Assembly: GCF_000613405.1 (NCBI RefSeq)
Contig: NZ_BAIX01000006.1
Span: 40,413 to 104,412 of the forward strand
Source: Hoylesella enoeca JCM 12259
Lineage (GTDB): Bacteria > Bacteroidota > Bacteroidia > Bacteroidales > Bacteroidaceae
Direction of reading: 5' to 3'
Length of the DNA: 64,000 nucleotides
In this document: positions 35,650-44,475 of the stretch, piece by piece
How positions within the stretch are numbered: position 1 is the stretch's first letter
Layout of the letters: the number at the start of each line of letters is the position of its first letter
Made by a program: the position numbers and the translations under genes
The notes under the pieces: generated by a model
Seen by the model: only the letters and a program-made list of their open reading frames with translations
The model's database searches: none
Told to the model about the DNA's origin: nothing

Positions 35650-37458
35650 ATGCAAGACATCAGGAATATTGCAATCATCGCCCACGTCGATCACGGTAAA
35701 ACGACACTTGTGGATAAGATGATGCTCGCCGGAAAGCTTTTCCGTGACGGACAGGATAACAGCGGACAGATATTAGATTCGAACGATTTGGAACGCGAAC
35801 GAGGCATTACCATTCTTTCCAAAAACGTCTCAATCAATTGGAAAGGTACTAAAATCAACATCATAGATACTCCGGGACACTCTGACTTCGGTGGCGAAGT
35901 GGAGCGCGTTCTCAATATGGCCGACGGGTGTATATTGCTTGTCGATGCTTTTGAAGGGCCTATGCCACAGACTCGTTTTGTGTTGCAGAAAGCTTTGCAG
36001 ATAGGTTTGAAACCGTTGGTAGTAGTTAATAAGGTAGACAAACCTAACTGTCGGCCCGAGGAAGTATATGAAATGGTGTTCGATTTGATGTTTTCACTGA
36101 ACGCAACAGAAGATCAACTCGACTTTCCGGTAGTCTATGGCTCGGCGAAAAACGGTTGGATGGCCGAAGATTGGAAATCACCTACGGACAATATAAACTA
36201 TCTTCTCGATAAGATTATCGAAGTAATTCCCGCCCCAAAACACATTGAGGGAACCCCGCAAATGCTTATTACGAGTCTGGATTATTCGAGTTACACGGGC
36301 CGGATAGCCGTAGGGCGCGTTCATCGAGGCACTTTGTGCGATGGCATGAACGTCACGATCTGTCATCGAGACGGGTCAATGGAAAAGACAAAAATCAAAG
36401 AACTGCACACGTTTGAAGGCATGGGACACGCCAAAACAGAGCAAGTTGCCAGCGGAGATATCTGTGCCGTCATCGGATTAGAGCGTTTTGAGATCGGCGA
36501 TACCATCTGCGACTTCGACAATCCGGAGCCGTTGCCACCCATTGCAATCGATGAACCCACGATGAGTATGCTCTTCACGATCAACGACTCACCGTTTTTC
36601 GGCAAGGAAGGCAAGTTCTGCACGAGCCGACACATCAACGAACGTTTGCAGAAAGAGCTTGAAAAGAATCTCGCTTTGCGTGTGCGCCCGTTTGAAGACA
36701 GCACAGACAGCTGGATTGTCAGCGGTCGTGGCGTGCTCCATCTGTCTGTTTTAATCGAGACGATGCGCCGAGAAGGCTATGAATTGCAGGTTGGTCAGCC
36801 ACAGGTTATTTATAAAGAGATTGATGGTACACGTTGCGAGCCCATCGAAGAACTTACAATCAATGTGCCCGAAGAGTTTTCGAGCAAGATGATCGATATG
36901 GTGACACGTCGCAAAGGAGAGATGATTTCGATGGAAAGTCAAGGCGAGCGTGTGAATATTGAGTTCGACATACCCTCGCGTGGTATTATAGGCTTGCGCA
37001 CGAATGTGCTCACAGCCAGTCAGGGTGAGGCTATTATGGCGCACCGATTCAAAGAATATCAACCCTATAAAGGTGAAATTACGCGTCGTGTCAACGGCTC
37101 AATGATTGCTTTGGAAACCGGAACGGCTTACGCTTATTCTATCGATAAGCTCCAGGATCGCGGTAAATTCTTTATCGATCCGGGTGAAGAAGTCTATGCA
37201 GGGCAGGTTGTCGGTGAGCACGTTCACGACAACGACCTTGTGATTAATGTAACGAAGGCCAAGCAGCTAACCAATGTTCGGGCATCGGGCAGTGATGAGA
37301 AGGCCCGCGTGATACCCAAAACCGTGATGAGTTTAGAGGAGTGTCTCGAATACATTAAGGCCGATGAGTATGTCGAGGTGACGCCGAAGAGTATGCGAAT
37401 GCGTAAGATTCTCCTCGATCATCTTGAACGGAAGCGTGCCAATAAAGGGAATGAGTGA
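35650..37458 (+). CDS. typA: Translational GTPase TypA/BipA
   Basis: 602 residues. G1 IIAHVDHGKTTLVDKMM, switch I/II with RGITI and IDTPGHSDFGGEVERVL, G4 NKVDK, then EF-G-like domains III and V and the BipA-specific C-terminal domain (GTAYAYSIDKLQDRGKFFIDPGEEVYAGQ...NVTKAKQLTNVRASGSDEK). Ribosome-associated GTPase involved in stress and 50S assembly. Confidence 0.97.
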   Translation: MQDIRNIAIIAHVDHGKTTLVDKMMLAGKLFRDGQDNSGQILDSNDLERERGITILSKNVSINWKGTKINIIDTPGHSDFGGEVERVLNMADGCILLVDAFEGPMPQTRFVLQKALQIGLKPLVVVNKVDKPNCRPEEVYEMVFDLMFSLNATEDQLDFPVVYGSAKNGWMAEDWKSPTDNINYLLDKIIEVIPAPKHIEGTPQMLITSLDYSSYTGRIAVGRVHRGTLCDGMNVTICHRDGSMEKTKIKELHTFEGMGHAKTEQVASGDICAVIGLERFEIGDTICDFDNPEPLPPIAIDEPTMSMLFTINDSPFFGKEGKFCTSRHINERLQKELEKNLALRVRPFEDSTDSWIVSGRGVLHLSVLIETMRREGYELQVGQPQVIYKEIDGTRCEPIEELTINVPEEFSSKMIDMVTRRKGEMISMESQGERVNIEFDIPSRGIIGLRTNVLTASQGEAIMAHRFKEYQPYKGEITRRVNGSMIALETGTAYAYSIDKLQDRGKFFIDPGEEVYAGQVVGEHVHDNDLVINVTKAKQLTNVRASGSDEKARVIPKTVMSLEECLEYIKADEYVEVTPKSMRMRKILLDHLERKRANKGNE

Positions 37459-37490
37459 ACATATCAACAAGTGAAGGAGGAACAGACCGA

Positions 37491-38195
37491 ATGATCAAGA
37501 AACTGCTTATAGCGCTGATCCTTTTAGCAGGAGGTCATATAGCCAACGCTCAGGGAGCTTTGGGCCGAATCTCAATCATACCGAAACTCGGTGTGAGTGT
37601 GGCCAACACGACCGATACAAAAGTGGCAACGGGCCACGACGGTAAGTCAATTGCCTCCCGATATAGCGGCGGACTGGCAGCGGGTTTCGATATAGAATAC
37701 ACCGTTTCGAGACAAATCGGCATCGCGTTGGGAGCCTATTATGCAACGGAAGGCAGCAAATTTCCCGATTTGGAGGTGTTTCAGAGCGATTCGAAATCAA
37801 CAGGTTATCACAATTGGCACACCGATTTGCATTATATCAACGTGCCACTGGTCGGCAACTATTATCTGCTTCCCGGTTTGGCCATCAAGACCGGCATTCA
37901 AACGAGCTTTTTGGCAGATGCCAAAGAGAAATCGGAACGCACGGCAATCACCACGGATCGGCTCGGCGCTAAGCAATATGGCAGCACCGAACAGCATAAA
38001 ACAGCATTGCGAGACAAACTTCGTCGCGTCGATTTTTCTATTCCGGTCGGCTTTTCTTACGAGTATATGAATGTGATTCTCGACATTCGTTACAACATCG
38101 GTTTGACCAATATCTACACCGGAGAACTCTCAGACACCAGACATTCTAAGAACCGTTTCCTCACCTTCACAGCCGGTTACCGTTTCGGTTTGTAA
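37491..38195 (+). CDS. Outer-membrane beta-barrel protein (PorT/OmpW-like)
   Basis: 234 residues from ATG 37491, chosen because it opens a signal peptide (MIKKLLIALILLAGGHIANAQ); the frame could also begin 12 codons earlier. About eight amphipathic strands end in LTFTAGYRFGL with the terminal hydrophobic residue typical of barrels. AGGAGG 10 bp before the ATG is a good Shine-Dalgarno sequence, unusual in this phylum. Possibly cotranscribed with typA (spacer 32 bp). Confidence 0.78.
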   Translation: MIKKLLIALILLAGGHIANAQGALGRISIIPKLGVSVANTTDTKVATGHDGKSIASRYSGGLAAGFDIEYTVSRQIGIALGAYYATEGSKFPDLEVFQSDSKSTGYHNWHTDLHYINVPLVGNYYLLPGLAIKTGIQTSFLADAKEKSERTAITTDRLGAKQYGSTEQHKTALRDKLRRVDFSIPVGFSYEYMNVILDIRYNIGLTNIYTGELSDTRHSKNRFLTFTAGYRFGL

Positions 38196-38220
38196 TTGAC
38201 GAGGCACGGTCTCACCCTCA

Positions 38221-38245
38221 ACCCCTCTTCCAAAAGGAGAGGGGT
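38221..38245 (+). terminator. Intrinsic terminator after the barrel gene
   Basis: ACCCCTCTTC / GGAGAGGGGT (one T-G pair) with an A-rich loop, followed by ATTTTTATG. Lies 25 bp after the stop. Confidence 0.85.
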
Positions 38246-38294
38246 ATTTTTATGTTGATATCCAATTGATTTTCAAACACACATAAAACCATTT

Positions 38295-38401
38295 GCAATT
38301 CACCGTTAATTGCCCGTTGTTTAATGATTAATCACGCAGCAATTAACCATGAGTTGTCGTACCATTCATCAGTAATGGGAACGCAGCCTCATCTTGTGAT
38401 G
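38295..38401. repeat. 22-bp-pitch dyad array with covarying arms (barrel-copA gap)
   Basis: Five dyads in a row in the 336-bp gap 38196-38531: GCAATTCACCGTTAATTGC (centre 38304), TTAATGATTAA (38326), CAA..TTG (38348), CCATTCATCAGTAATGG (38370), CATC-TTGT-GATG (38395.5). Spacings 22, 22, 22, 25.5 bp. The arms differ from unit to unit but stay complementary. Nothing coding in this gap can be supported. Confidence 0.8.
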
Positions 38402-38531
38402 GGTGATGTGAACATGTTTTCAACAATCGTTACATGACATGCAATCATGCAATGCCCACTCTTTCTCCACTCTTGGAAGAGAGGCTGAGACAAAGCAATT
38501 CTCTTTCCAACGAGAGAGCAAAGGATGAAAC

Positions 38532-40444
38532 TTATCTCAATCGCAGACTGTTGAGCACCACACTCACACTGGAAAAGGCCATCAATGCACTCGCCCACAT
38601 CGGCGTTATTTGGAAATCGACGCCGAAAATATACAACACGCCGGCAGCCAACGGGATGCAAACGATGTTGTAAATGAATGCCCAAAAGAGATTTTCGTAG
38701 ATCATCCGCACGGTCCTCCGGCTCAATCGGATGACCGACGGAATCTTTCGCAGATCGTCGCTCATCAGTGTTACCTGTGCAACATCCATGGCCACGTCGG
38801 TGCCTCGACCCATTGCGATACTCACATCGGCCAAAGCCAGCGCCTGGGTATCGTTGATTCCGTCGCCGACCATTGCCACTCGTTTGCCCGACTGCTGCAA
38901 ACGGCGCACCAAATCCTCCTTATCCTGCGGCAAAACTTGGCTGCGATATTGCGCGATTCCGGCTTGTTCGGCCCAGAATCGAGCCGCTTCTTCCTTGTCA
39001 CCACTCATCATATAGACCTCCACACCATGCCGCTGCAAATCTTCCATAGCCTCGCGGGCATGCGGTTTGAGCGTTTCGCGCACTTCAAGAGGCAGACTGT
39101 CGGCTTTCGTAAAATCGATATTCTGATTGGCAATGGTGAGCGTTCCGGTCTTGTCGATCACCATTGCATCGACCGATCGCAGACTCTCCAACGCCGTGGC
39201 ATCCTTAATCAAAATATTGTTTTGCGCCGCTTTGCCAATGCCCACCATCAGAGCCGTGGGCGTGGCAAGCCCCATCGCACAGGGACAGGCGATGACCAGC
39301 ACGGCAACGGCCGACAAAACGGCGTGTGGAAGCGCTGCATGACCGCCGAAAATCCACCACAGCAAGAATGTGAGTAGGGCTATACCGGCCACCGAAGGCA
39401 CAAAAATGAGCGCCACTTTGTCTACTGTTCGCTGCACGGGAGCTTTCGAACCTTGCGCCTCTTGCACCATTCGAATGATGTGGCAAGCGCCGTGTTCTCG
39501 CCGATTTGCTTAGCACGAAATCGGAATTTGCCCTGCGAAACAATCGTGCCGGCCAACACCTGCGACCCATTTTGTTTCAAAGCCGGCGTTGGTTCGCCCG
39601 TGATCATACTTTCGTCAACATACGCCCCATCGGCGAGCATAAAACTTTCGGCCTGCGTCACAAGCCCATCCACCGGCACTTTTTCACCCGCCCGCACTTC
39701 GAGTAGATCCCCCACAGCGATGGTCGACAGCGGCACATCTTCCACCGCATCGCCAATGACAAGGCGGGCAGTCTTCGGCGACAATCCCATCAACTGTCGG
39801 ATGCTGCTCGCCGTGCCGTTTTTGGCTTTCTCTTCGAGCAGTCGCCCCGTGAGAACAAACGTGATAATCATCACCGAAGCATCGAAATAGGTGTGCCACT
39901 CGATGCCTCGACTTCCCCAGACCGATGCGCCGAAAAAGGTGTTGAACGCACTGAATGCGAACGCAATACCCGTGGAAAGTGCCACGAGCGTATCCATATT
40001 GGCCGACCCGTGACGCAGTTGTCGCCATGCAATGACATAAAATTCGCGGCCGCAAAGCAGCAGATTGGCCAGCGCGAGCAGCAGAGCAACTTGGTTGGTG
40101 ACCGCTTTTGAACCGATGTTGAGCCATCCCATCGAGATCGACATACACAGAGCCGCGAACGACCAAGACAAAATCGTCTTGCGACGGAGCCGCCGAAACG
40201 CCGTGCGTTCGATCTCCACGACCGACCGATCATGCTCGATCACGAGGTCATAACCGATTCCGTTGATTTCGCTCTTCATTTGTTCGAGCGAGATTTGTGC
40301 GGGATCGTATTCCACCAGAGCGCTGCGCCCGGGCAGACTCACCGTTGCCGACACGACGCCCGGTAGCGTCTGCAGTTTGCGTTCCACATTGGCCGAGCAT
40401 GCGGCGCATGCCATTCCCACAACAGGTATTGTCTTCTTTTCCAT
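38532..40444 (-). CDS. copA: Copper-translocating P-type ATPase, frameshifted in this sequence
   Basis: Two frames: 39422-40444 (340 aa) and 38532-39470. One C at ~39482 (GCC-CAC for GCC-AC) joins them into 637 residues. One N-terminal heavy-metal domain with G-M-A-C-A-A-C (residues ~9-15), then MDTLVALSTG, the TGE actuator loop (DESMITGEPTP), the CPC ion-binding motif in VIACPCAMGLATPTALM, phosphorylation motif DKTGTLT and the hinge MVGDGINDTQAL. Exports Cu(I) across the inner membrane. Single HMA domain and CPC fit class IB-1. No chaperone gene nearby. Confidence 0.92.
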
Positions 40445-40468
40445 CCCTTATCCCTTTTTAATTCGGTG

Positions 40469-40476
40469 CAAAGATA
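40469..40476 (-). promoter_or_regulatory. -7 element for copA
   Basis: TATCTTTG on the minus strand, perfect TAnnTTTG, 24 bp upstream of copA; the 41-bp repeat array lies immediately upstream of it. Confidence 0.6.
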
Positions 40477-40492
40477 TCAAATTTTCATTTTT

Positions 40493-40655
40493 AAGCTTTC
40501 GCTCGTGAGCTAAACGTTGTTTTCCTCATTTTTGAGCTTTCGCTCGTGAGCGACGCATTGTTTTTTCTTTTTCGAGCTTTCGCTTGCAAGCGACACGTTG
40601 TTTTTCCTTTTTTGGAGCTTTCGCTTATGAGCGACGCGTTGTTTTCCCATTTTTT
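40493..40655. repeat. Tandem 40-41-bp repeat, four copies, with covarying palindrome
   Basis: Units start at 40493, 40534, 40574 and 40615. Each has GAGCTTTCGCT..., a dyad and a T-rich half. The dyad reads TCGCTCGTGAGCGA in unit 2, TCGCTTGCAAGCGA in unit 3 (paired change on both arms), TCGCTTATGAGCGA in unit 4 (wobble) and is weaker in unit 1. The array fills the gap between the sulfatase stop and the copA promoter. Confidence 0.85.
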
Positions 40656-40664
40656 AAACTTCCA

Positions 40665-42230
40665 TCAGCGAACGGTCTTTCGGATGGGGTCGTCATACTG
40701 CACTTGCAATCTTAACAACTCCTTCTTCAACGCGCGGATAATCCTCTCCGTACCCGGCTTTCCATATAGATTGTGCATCTCTTCGGGGTCGGTTTTCAAA
40801 TCGTAAAGCTCCCACGCATCGATATCGTTATAGAAATGGATGAGCACATAGCGGTCGGTCTTCACGCCATAATGTCTGCAAACGGAATGTTCGGCAGGAT
40901 ATTCGTAGTAGTGATAATAAAGAGATTTGCGCCAGTTCTTCACTTTCTTCCCTTCGAGCAACGGAAGCATCGAAACCCCTTGGATGTCTTTCGGCACTTC
41001 GACACCGGCTAAATCGAGAAAAGTCGGTGCGTAATCGATGTTCTGTACCATCTCCGTGATATCACCTTTCTTACCTCCCGGCAGATAGACCAACAACGGC
41101 GTGCGGAACGACTCTTCATACATAAAGCGCTTGTCGAACCATCCGTGCTCGCCCATATAAAATCCTTGGTCGGATGTATAGACAATCATTGTATTGTCTA
41201 AAAGCCCATTTGCACGGAGATAGGCAATCACCCGTCCCACATTTCGGTCTATCGAGTGAATCACCCGCAGATAATCGTGCATATAACGCTGGTATTTCCA
41301 CTCGGCCAAGGCCTTTCCCGAAAGCTTCATCTCCTTGAATTTGCGAATCACCGGTTCATAATGCGCATCCCATTGAGCCCGCTGCGAGGGCGTCATCCGC
41401 AGATAAGAGGCACGTCCCCACTTCTCTAATTCAGGATCGGAATGTATCTCATTCTCCTTGTCTGCCATCTTCAAGTCGTACACCAAGTCCATATCCTTGA
41501 TGATACTCATCTTTTGTTTGTCCGCAGCTTTGCGCCCGGCATAATCGTCATAGAATGTACTGGGAATGGGATAAATCTTTTCCGAATAAAGATCCAGGTC
41601 GCAGGTGTCGGGAGCCCAGACACGATGCGGCGCCTTGTTGTGCAGTAACAGACAGAAAGGTTTGGTCTTGTCGCGTTTGTTTCCGAGCCAATCAAGCGCC
41701 AGATCTGTCACGAGATTGGTCACATAACCGTTTCTACGCAGCCGTTTTCCGTTGCATTTGAAATCAGGATTATAATAATCTCCCTGCCCGATCAGGATGT
41801 CCCAATAGTTGAAACCGGTGGGATCAGATGTCAAATGCCACTTACCGATGATGGCAGTTTCATATCCCGCTTTCTGCAATAGCTTCGGAAAAGTTTGCTG
41901 GCCGCCGTCAAACGTCTTGGTATTGTCTGTAAATCCGTTGGCGTGACTGTGTTTTCCCGTCAGCATACAAGCCCGCGACGGTCCGCTGAGTGAATTTGCC
42001 ACGTAGCTGTTTGTGAATCGAACACCGTGGTCGGCAATCCAATCGAGGTTGGGTGTATCGATAAATCGCTTGTCATAAGCACTGATTGTCTGATACGAAT
42101 GATCGTCGCTCATAATGTAGACAATGTTCATCGGTTTTGTCGTTTGGTCCTGATGATTTCGAGCCAAAGCGCTACAAACGGGGGCAACCAGCGTGACCCC
42201 TGTCAGCGAGAGCGTTAAGTTTCTGTTCAT
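40665..42230 (-). CDS. Secreted Ser-type sulfatase
   Basis: 521 residues with signal peptide (MNRNLTLSLTGVTLVAPVCSALA). Sulfatase metal site YIMSDDHS at ~38-45; active-site motif S-G-P-S-R-A-C-M-L-T-G at residues 82-92, so the residue to become formylglycine is Ser82 (Ser-type, needs an anaerobic sulfatase-maturating enzyme). GKWHLTSDPTGFNYWD and DQGFYMGEHGWFDKRFMYEES complete the alkaline-phosphatase-like fold. Removes sulfate from host glycans such as mucin or glycosaminoglycans. No maturase or glycan-use genes adjoin it. Confidence 0.93.
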   Translation of the reverse strand: MNRNLTLSLTGVTLVAPVCSALARNHQDQTTKPMNIVYIMSDDHSYQTISAYDKRFIDTPNLDWIADHGVRFTNSYVANSLSGPSRACMLTGKHSHANGFTDNTKTFDGGQQTFPKLLQKAGYETAIIGKWHLTSDPTGFNYWDILIGQGDYYNPDFKCNGKRLRRNGYVTNLVTDLALDWLGNKRDKTKPFCLLLHNKAPHRVWAPDTCDLDLYSEKIYPIPSTFYDDYAGRKAADKQKMSIIKDMDLVYDLKMADKENEIHSDPELEKWGRASYLRMTPSQRAQWDAHYEPVIRKFKEMKLSGKALAEWKYQRYMHDYLRVIHSIDRNVGRVIAYLRANGLLDNTMIVYTSDQGFYMGEHGWFDKRFMYEESFRTPLLVYLPGGKKGDITEMVQNIDYAPTFLDLAGVEVPKDIQGVSMLPLLEGKKVKNWRKSLYYHYYEYPAEHSVCRHYGVKTDRYVLIHFYNDIDAWELYDLKTDPEEMHNLYGKPGTERIIRALKKELLRLQVQYDDPIRKTVR

Positions 42231-42363
42231 TTCATGATTTGTTTAAGATAGAGGTGGGTGCGCTTGACACCAACCTGCATATTGTTTTCTATTCGTTTTA
42301 TGGTCTGTCTGGTTTGTTCCGAGTGTTCTCTGTTTTCAGGTGAATAGCAATACGTTTTCCAAT

Positions 42364-42460
42364 TGATGGTTCATCAGCCTGCCGACAACCGTTAATCGGC
42401 GTGCAACTGACGATTATTGGCCGTGCATTTAATGATGAATGGCAAAGTGCTCTGCATGCA
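42364..42460. repeat. 22-bp-pitch dyad array (sulfatase-ispH gap)
   Basis: TGATG-gtt-CATCA (centre 42370), GCCGACAACCGTTAATCGGC (42390.5), CAA..TTG (42411.5), CATT-taatgatg-AATG (42433.5), TGCATGCA (42456.5). Spacings 20.5, 21, 22, 23 bp. The ~246-bp gap 42231-42476 holds nothing else, and no -7 box for the sulfatase was found. Confidence 0.78.
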
Positions 42461-42476
42461 ATCGAAAATCAAGGGA

Positions 42477-43399
42477 TCAAATGTTGTCTTTTGTTTGAGG
42501 TTTTTCGTTTTCCCGAGGCGTTGCAGTCGACGTCGATGCAAGTGCAAGATGGTTGATGATATAATCCCTGCACTCCTCCATCAACACTTCGGTGTGCTGG
42601 TGGCTCCGCATATTCCGACTGTCCGAACACCCTGAAACCAATGCATATCGATTTCTTCTGCCCGTTCGATATGATAGCTGTTTGGGTTCACACGTTTGCA
42701 TTCGCCATATAGAACTTTACCGTTCGAGCTCTTATGTCCGCTGACAAAAAGTATCACTTCGTGTTTGGATGCAAAACCGGAAATATTCGGCATCCGGTTG
42801 GCTACTTGTCGGCAGATGGTGTCGAAACTCTTGAACGTGGCACCGGAAGCGATGTGGCTCTGGATGTATTCGATGATTCGGTGAAACTCTTCGAGGCTTT
42901 TCGTGGTTTGAGAATAAAGATATATGTCGCGATTGAAGTCGAGATGACGTACGTCTTCAAACTTTTCGATAACGATGGCACGGCTCTCTGTCTGCCCCAC
43001 AAGCCCCAAAACCTCGGCATGACCGTTCTTACCGAAGATCACAATCTGCGCTTGCGGCTTGCTGTCGAACTGCCGTTTGATACGCCGCTGCAACTGCAAT
43101 ACCACCGGACAAGTGGCATCGATGATCTCGATACGGTTGCGACGGGCCGTCTCATAAGTCTCGGGCGGTTCGCCGTGAGCTCGCAGCAGCACCTTTACAT
43201 CGTGCAAGTCTTTCAGCTGTTCGTGATTGATAGTTACCAAGCCGCGGGCGTGCAGCCGCTCTACTTCCATCCCGTTGTGCACGATATCGCCCAAACAATA
43301 GAGCGTTTTGCCCGCAGAAAGTTCCTCTTCTGCCTTTTTGATGGCCGTGGTTACGCCGAAACAGAATCCGCTTCCGTTGTCTATCTCTATCTGAATCAT
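42477..43399 (-). CDS. ispH: 4-hydroxy-3-methylbut-2-enyl diphosphate reductase, frameshifted near its end
   Basis: IspH makes IPP and DMAPP in the last MEP-pathway step using a [4Fe-4S] cluster. The three cluster cysteines are present: SGFCFGVT (residue ~13), IDATCPVV (~95), VGICGATSTP (~268). The frame as given ends TPKC-stop; adding one G at ~42585 gives TPKWLMEECRDYIINHLA... to 42477, 307 residues. Since the enzyme is normally essential, a sequence error is the simplest reading. Start overlaps the DUF1573 stop by four bases. Confidence 0.92.
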
Positions 43400-44463
43400 T
43401 TCACGTCGATGGTTATGATGATCTTCGGCGCATCGGGATCATTGGTAATCATCAGCACGCGCGGCTTGGTTCGGACCGATTTCAAAGACTCGGCCACAGC
43501 CGTGATCTTCAATTTCGCACTCTCGCCGGGGGCCAACCGCGTCTTGTTCAGCGACACTTGCAGACCCGAAGTAAACATTTGCAGGCTGCGAATTTCCAAC
43601 TTCGATTTTCCCACATTCTGCAAAAGAATCTCTCCGCGTGCCTTTTTCCGATCACCGAGAGTGTTTAAATGGAGCTCGGTGGATGAGAGTTGAATCTTGG
43701 GTGCAAGTCGTTTGGCAGCTTCAGTCATCTGATTGAAACTCGGCAAAAGCACTGCCGACACATCGATTGCCTTGTTCGGGGCCACCTTATCGCCGGGGAA
43801 CATACCGAGGAAAACAGTAGTTTGCGTCAGGCCGAAACCCCGAAGCCTGTGCGAATCAAGCGTAACGGTCATCACACCGGCGTGTCCGGGAGTAATGGTT
43901 GACGGTGAGACGGCAGCCGAAAGATAGTCGGGCAGGTGCATTACGACAGGTTGCACGGGTTTGATTCCATTGTTGAAGATGTGTATTTTATAGGTAGGAC
44001 GCTCGCCGCGGCTCACATCATCAAACTCAATTTCATTCATATCTGTGAGCAGATTGCCGACCACATAAGGGTAAGTACCCGAATAGTCGACGACCTCTGA
44101 CACGACAACGCCTCGCAAGGTCAGCATTAACGGGCGTTTGACACCTACTGCATAAACGTCGATCAGCCTCTCGAAATGCCCCATCTGCTTAGCATCATAG
44201 GTCACTTTCACCTTAAACGACTCGCCACCGGGTATCGCCGCGCGGGGAAATTCTACATCGGTACAGCCGCAACCAGTGAGCACCTTGCTGATGACCAGCG
44301 GTTTACTGTCTTTATTTTTCAAATCAAACGTTACGGTGACAGGCTTTCTGAACAGCACCTGTCCGCAATCGATAAGGTCTTGTTGGGTGGTAATTCGCTG
44401 AGCCGAAACCGTCAGAGCCGATAAGGCTGACAGGAGAACGGCCGTCAAATGTCTTTTTATCAT
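43396..44463 (-). CDS. DUF1573-domain periplasmic protein
   Basis: 355 residues with signal peptide (MIKRHLTAVLLSALSALTVSAQ). The N-terminal part has DUF1573 features: DCGQVLF...V.F.LKNKDSKPLVISKVLTGCGCTDVEFPRAAIPGGE, an Ig-like ASPM/SPD-2-type fold with a C-G-C pair. A second Ig-like module lies near the C-terminus (LSSTELHLNTLGDRKKARGEILLQNVGKSKLEI). Function unknown. Operon with alpha-2-macroglobulin (12 bp upstream) and ispH (ATGA overlap). Confidence 0.85.
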   Translation of the reverse strand: MIKRHLTAVLLSALSALTVSAQRITTQQDLIDCGQVLFRKPVTVTFDLKNKDSKPLVISKVLTGCGCTDVEFPRAAIPGGESFKVKVTYDAKQMGHFERLIDVYAVGVKRPLMLTLRGVVVSEVVDYSGTYPYVVGNLLTDMNEIEFDDVSRGERPTYKIHIFNNGIKPVQPVVMHLPDYLSAAVSPSTITPGHAGVMTVTLDSHRLRGFGLTQTTVFLGMFPGDKVAPNKAIDVSAVLLPSFNQMTEAAKRLAPKIQLSSTELHLNTLGDRKKARGEILLQNVGKSKLEIRSLQMFTSGLQVSLNKTRLAPGESAKLKITAVAESLKSVRTKPRVLMITNDPDAPKIIITIDVK

Positions 44464-44475
44464 TATTCAATTTCC

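Noticed and set aside
38434..38673. Plus-strand open frame after the 22-bp array
   Set aside because: Overlaps the 3' end of copA on the other strand and shows no domain or signal.
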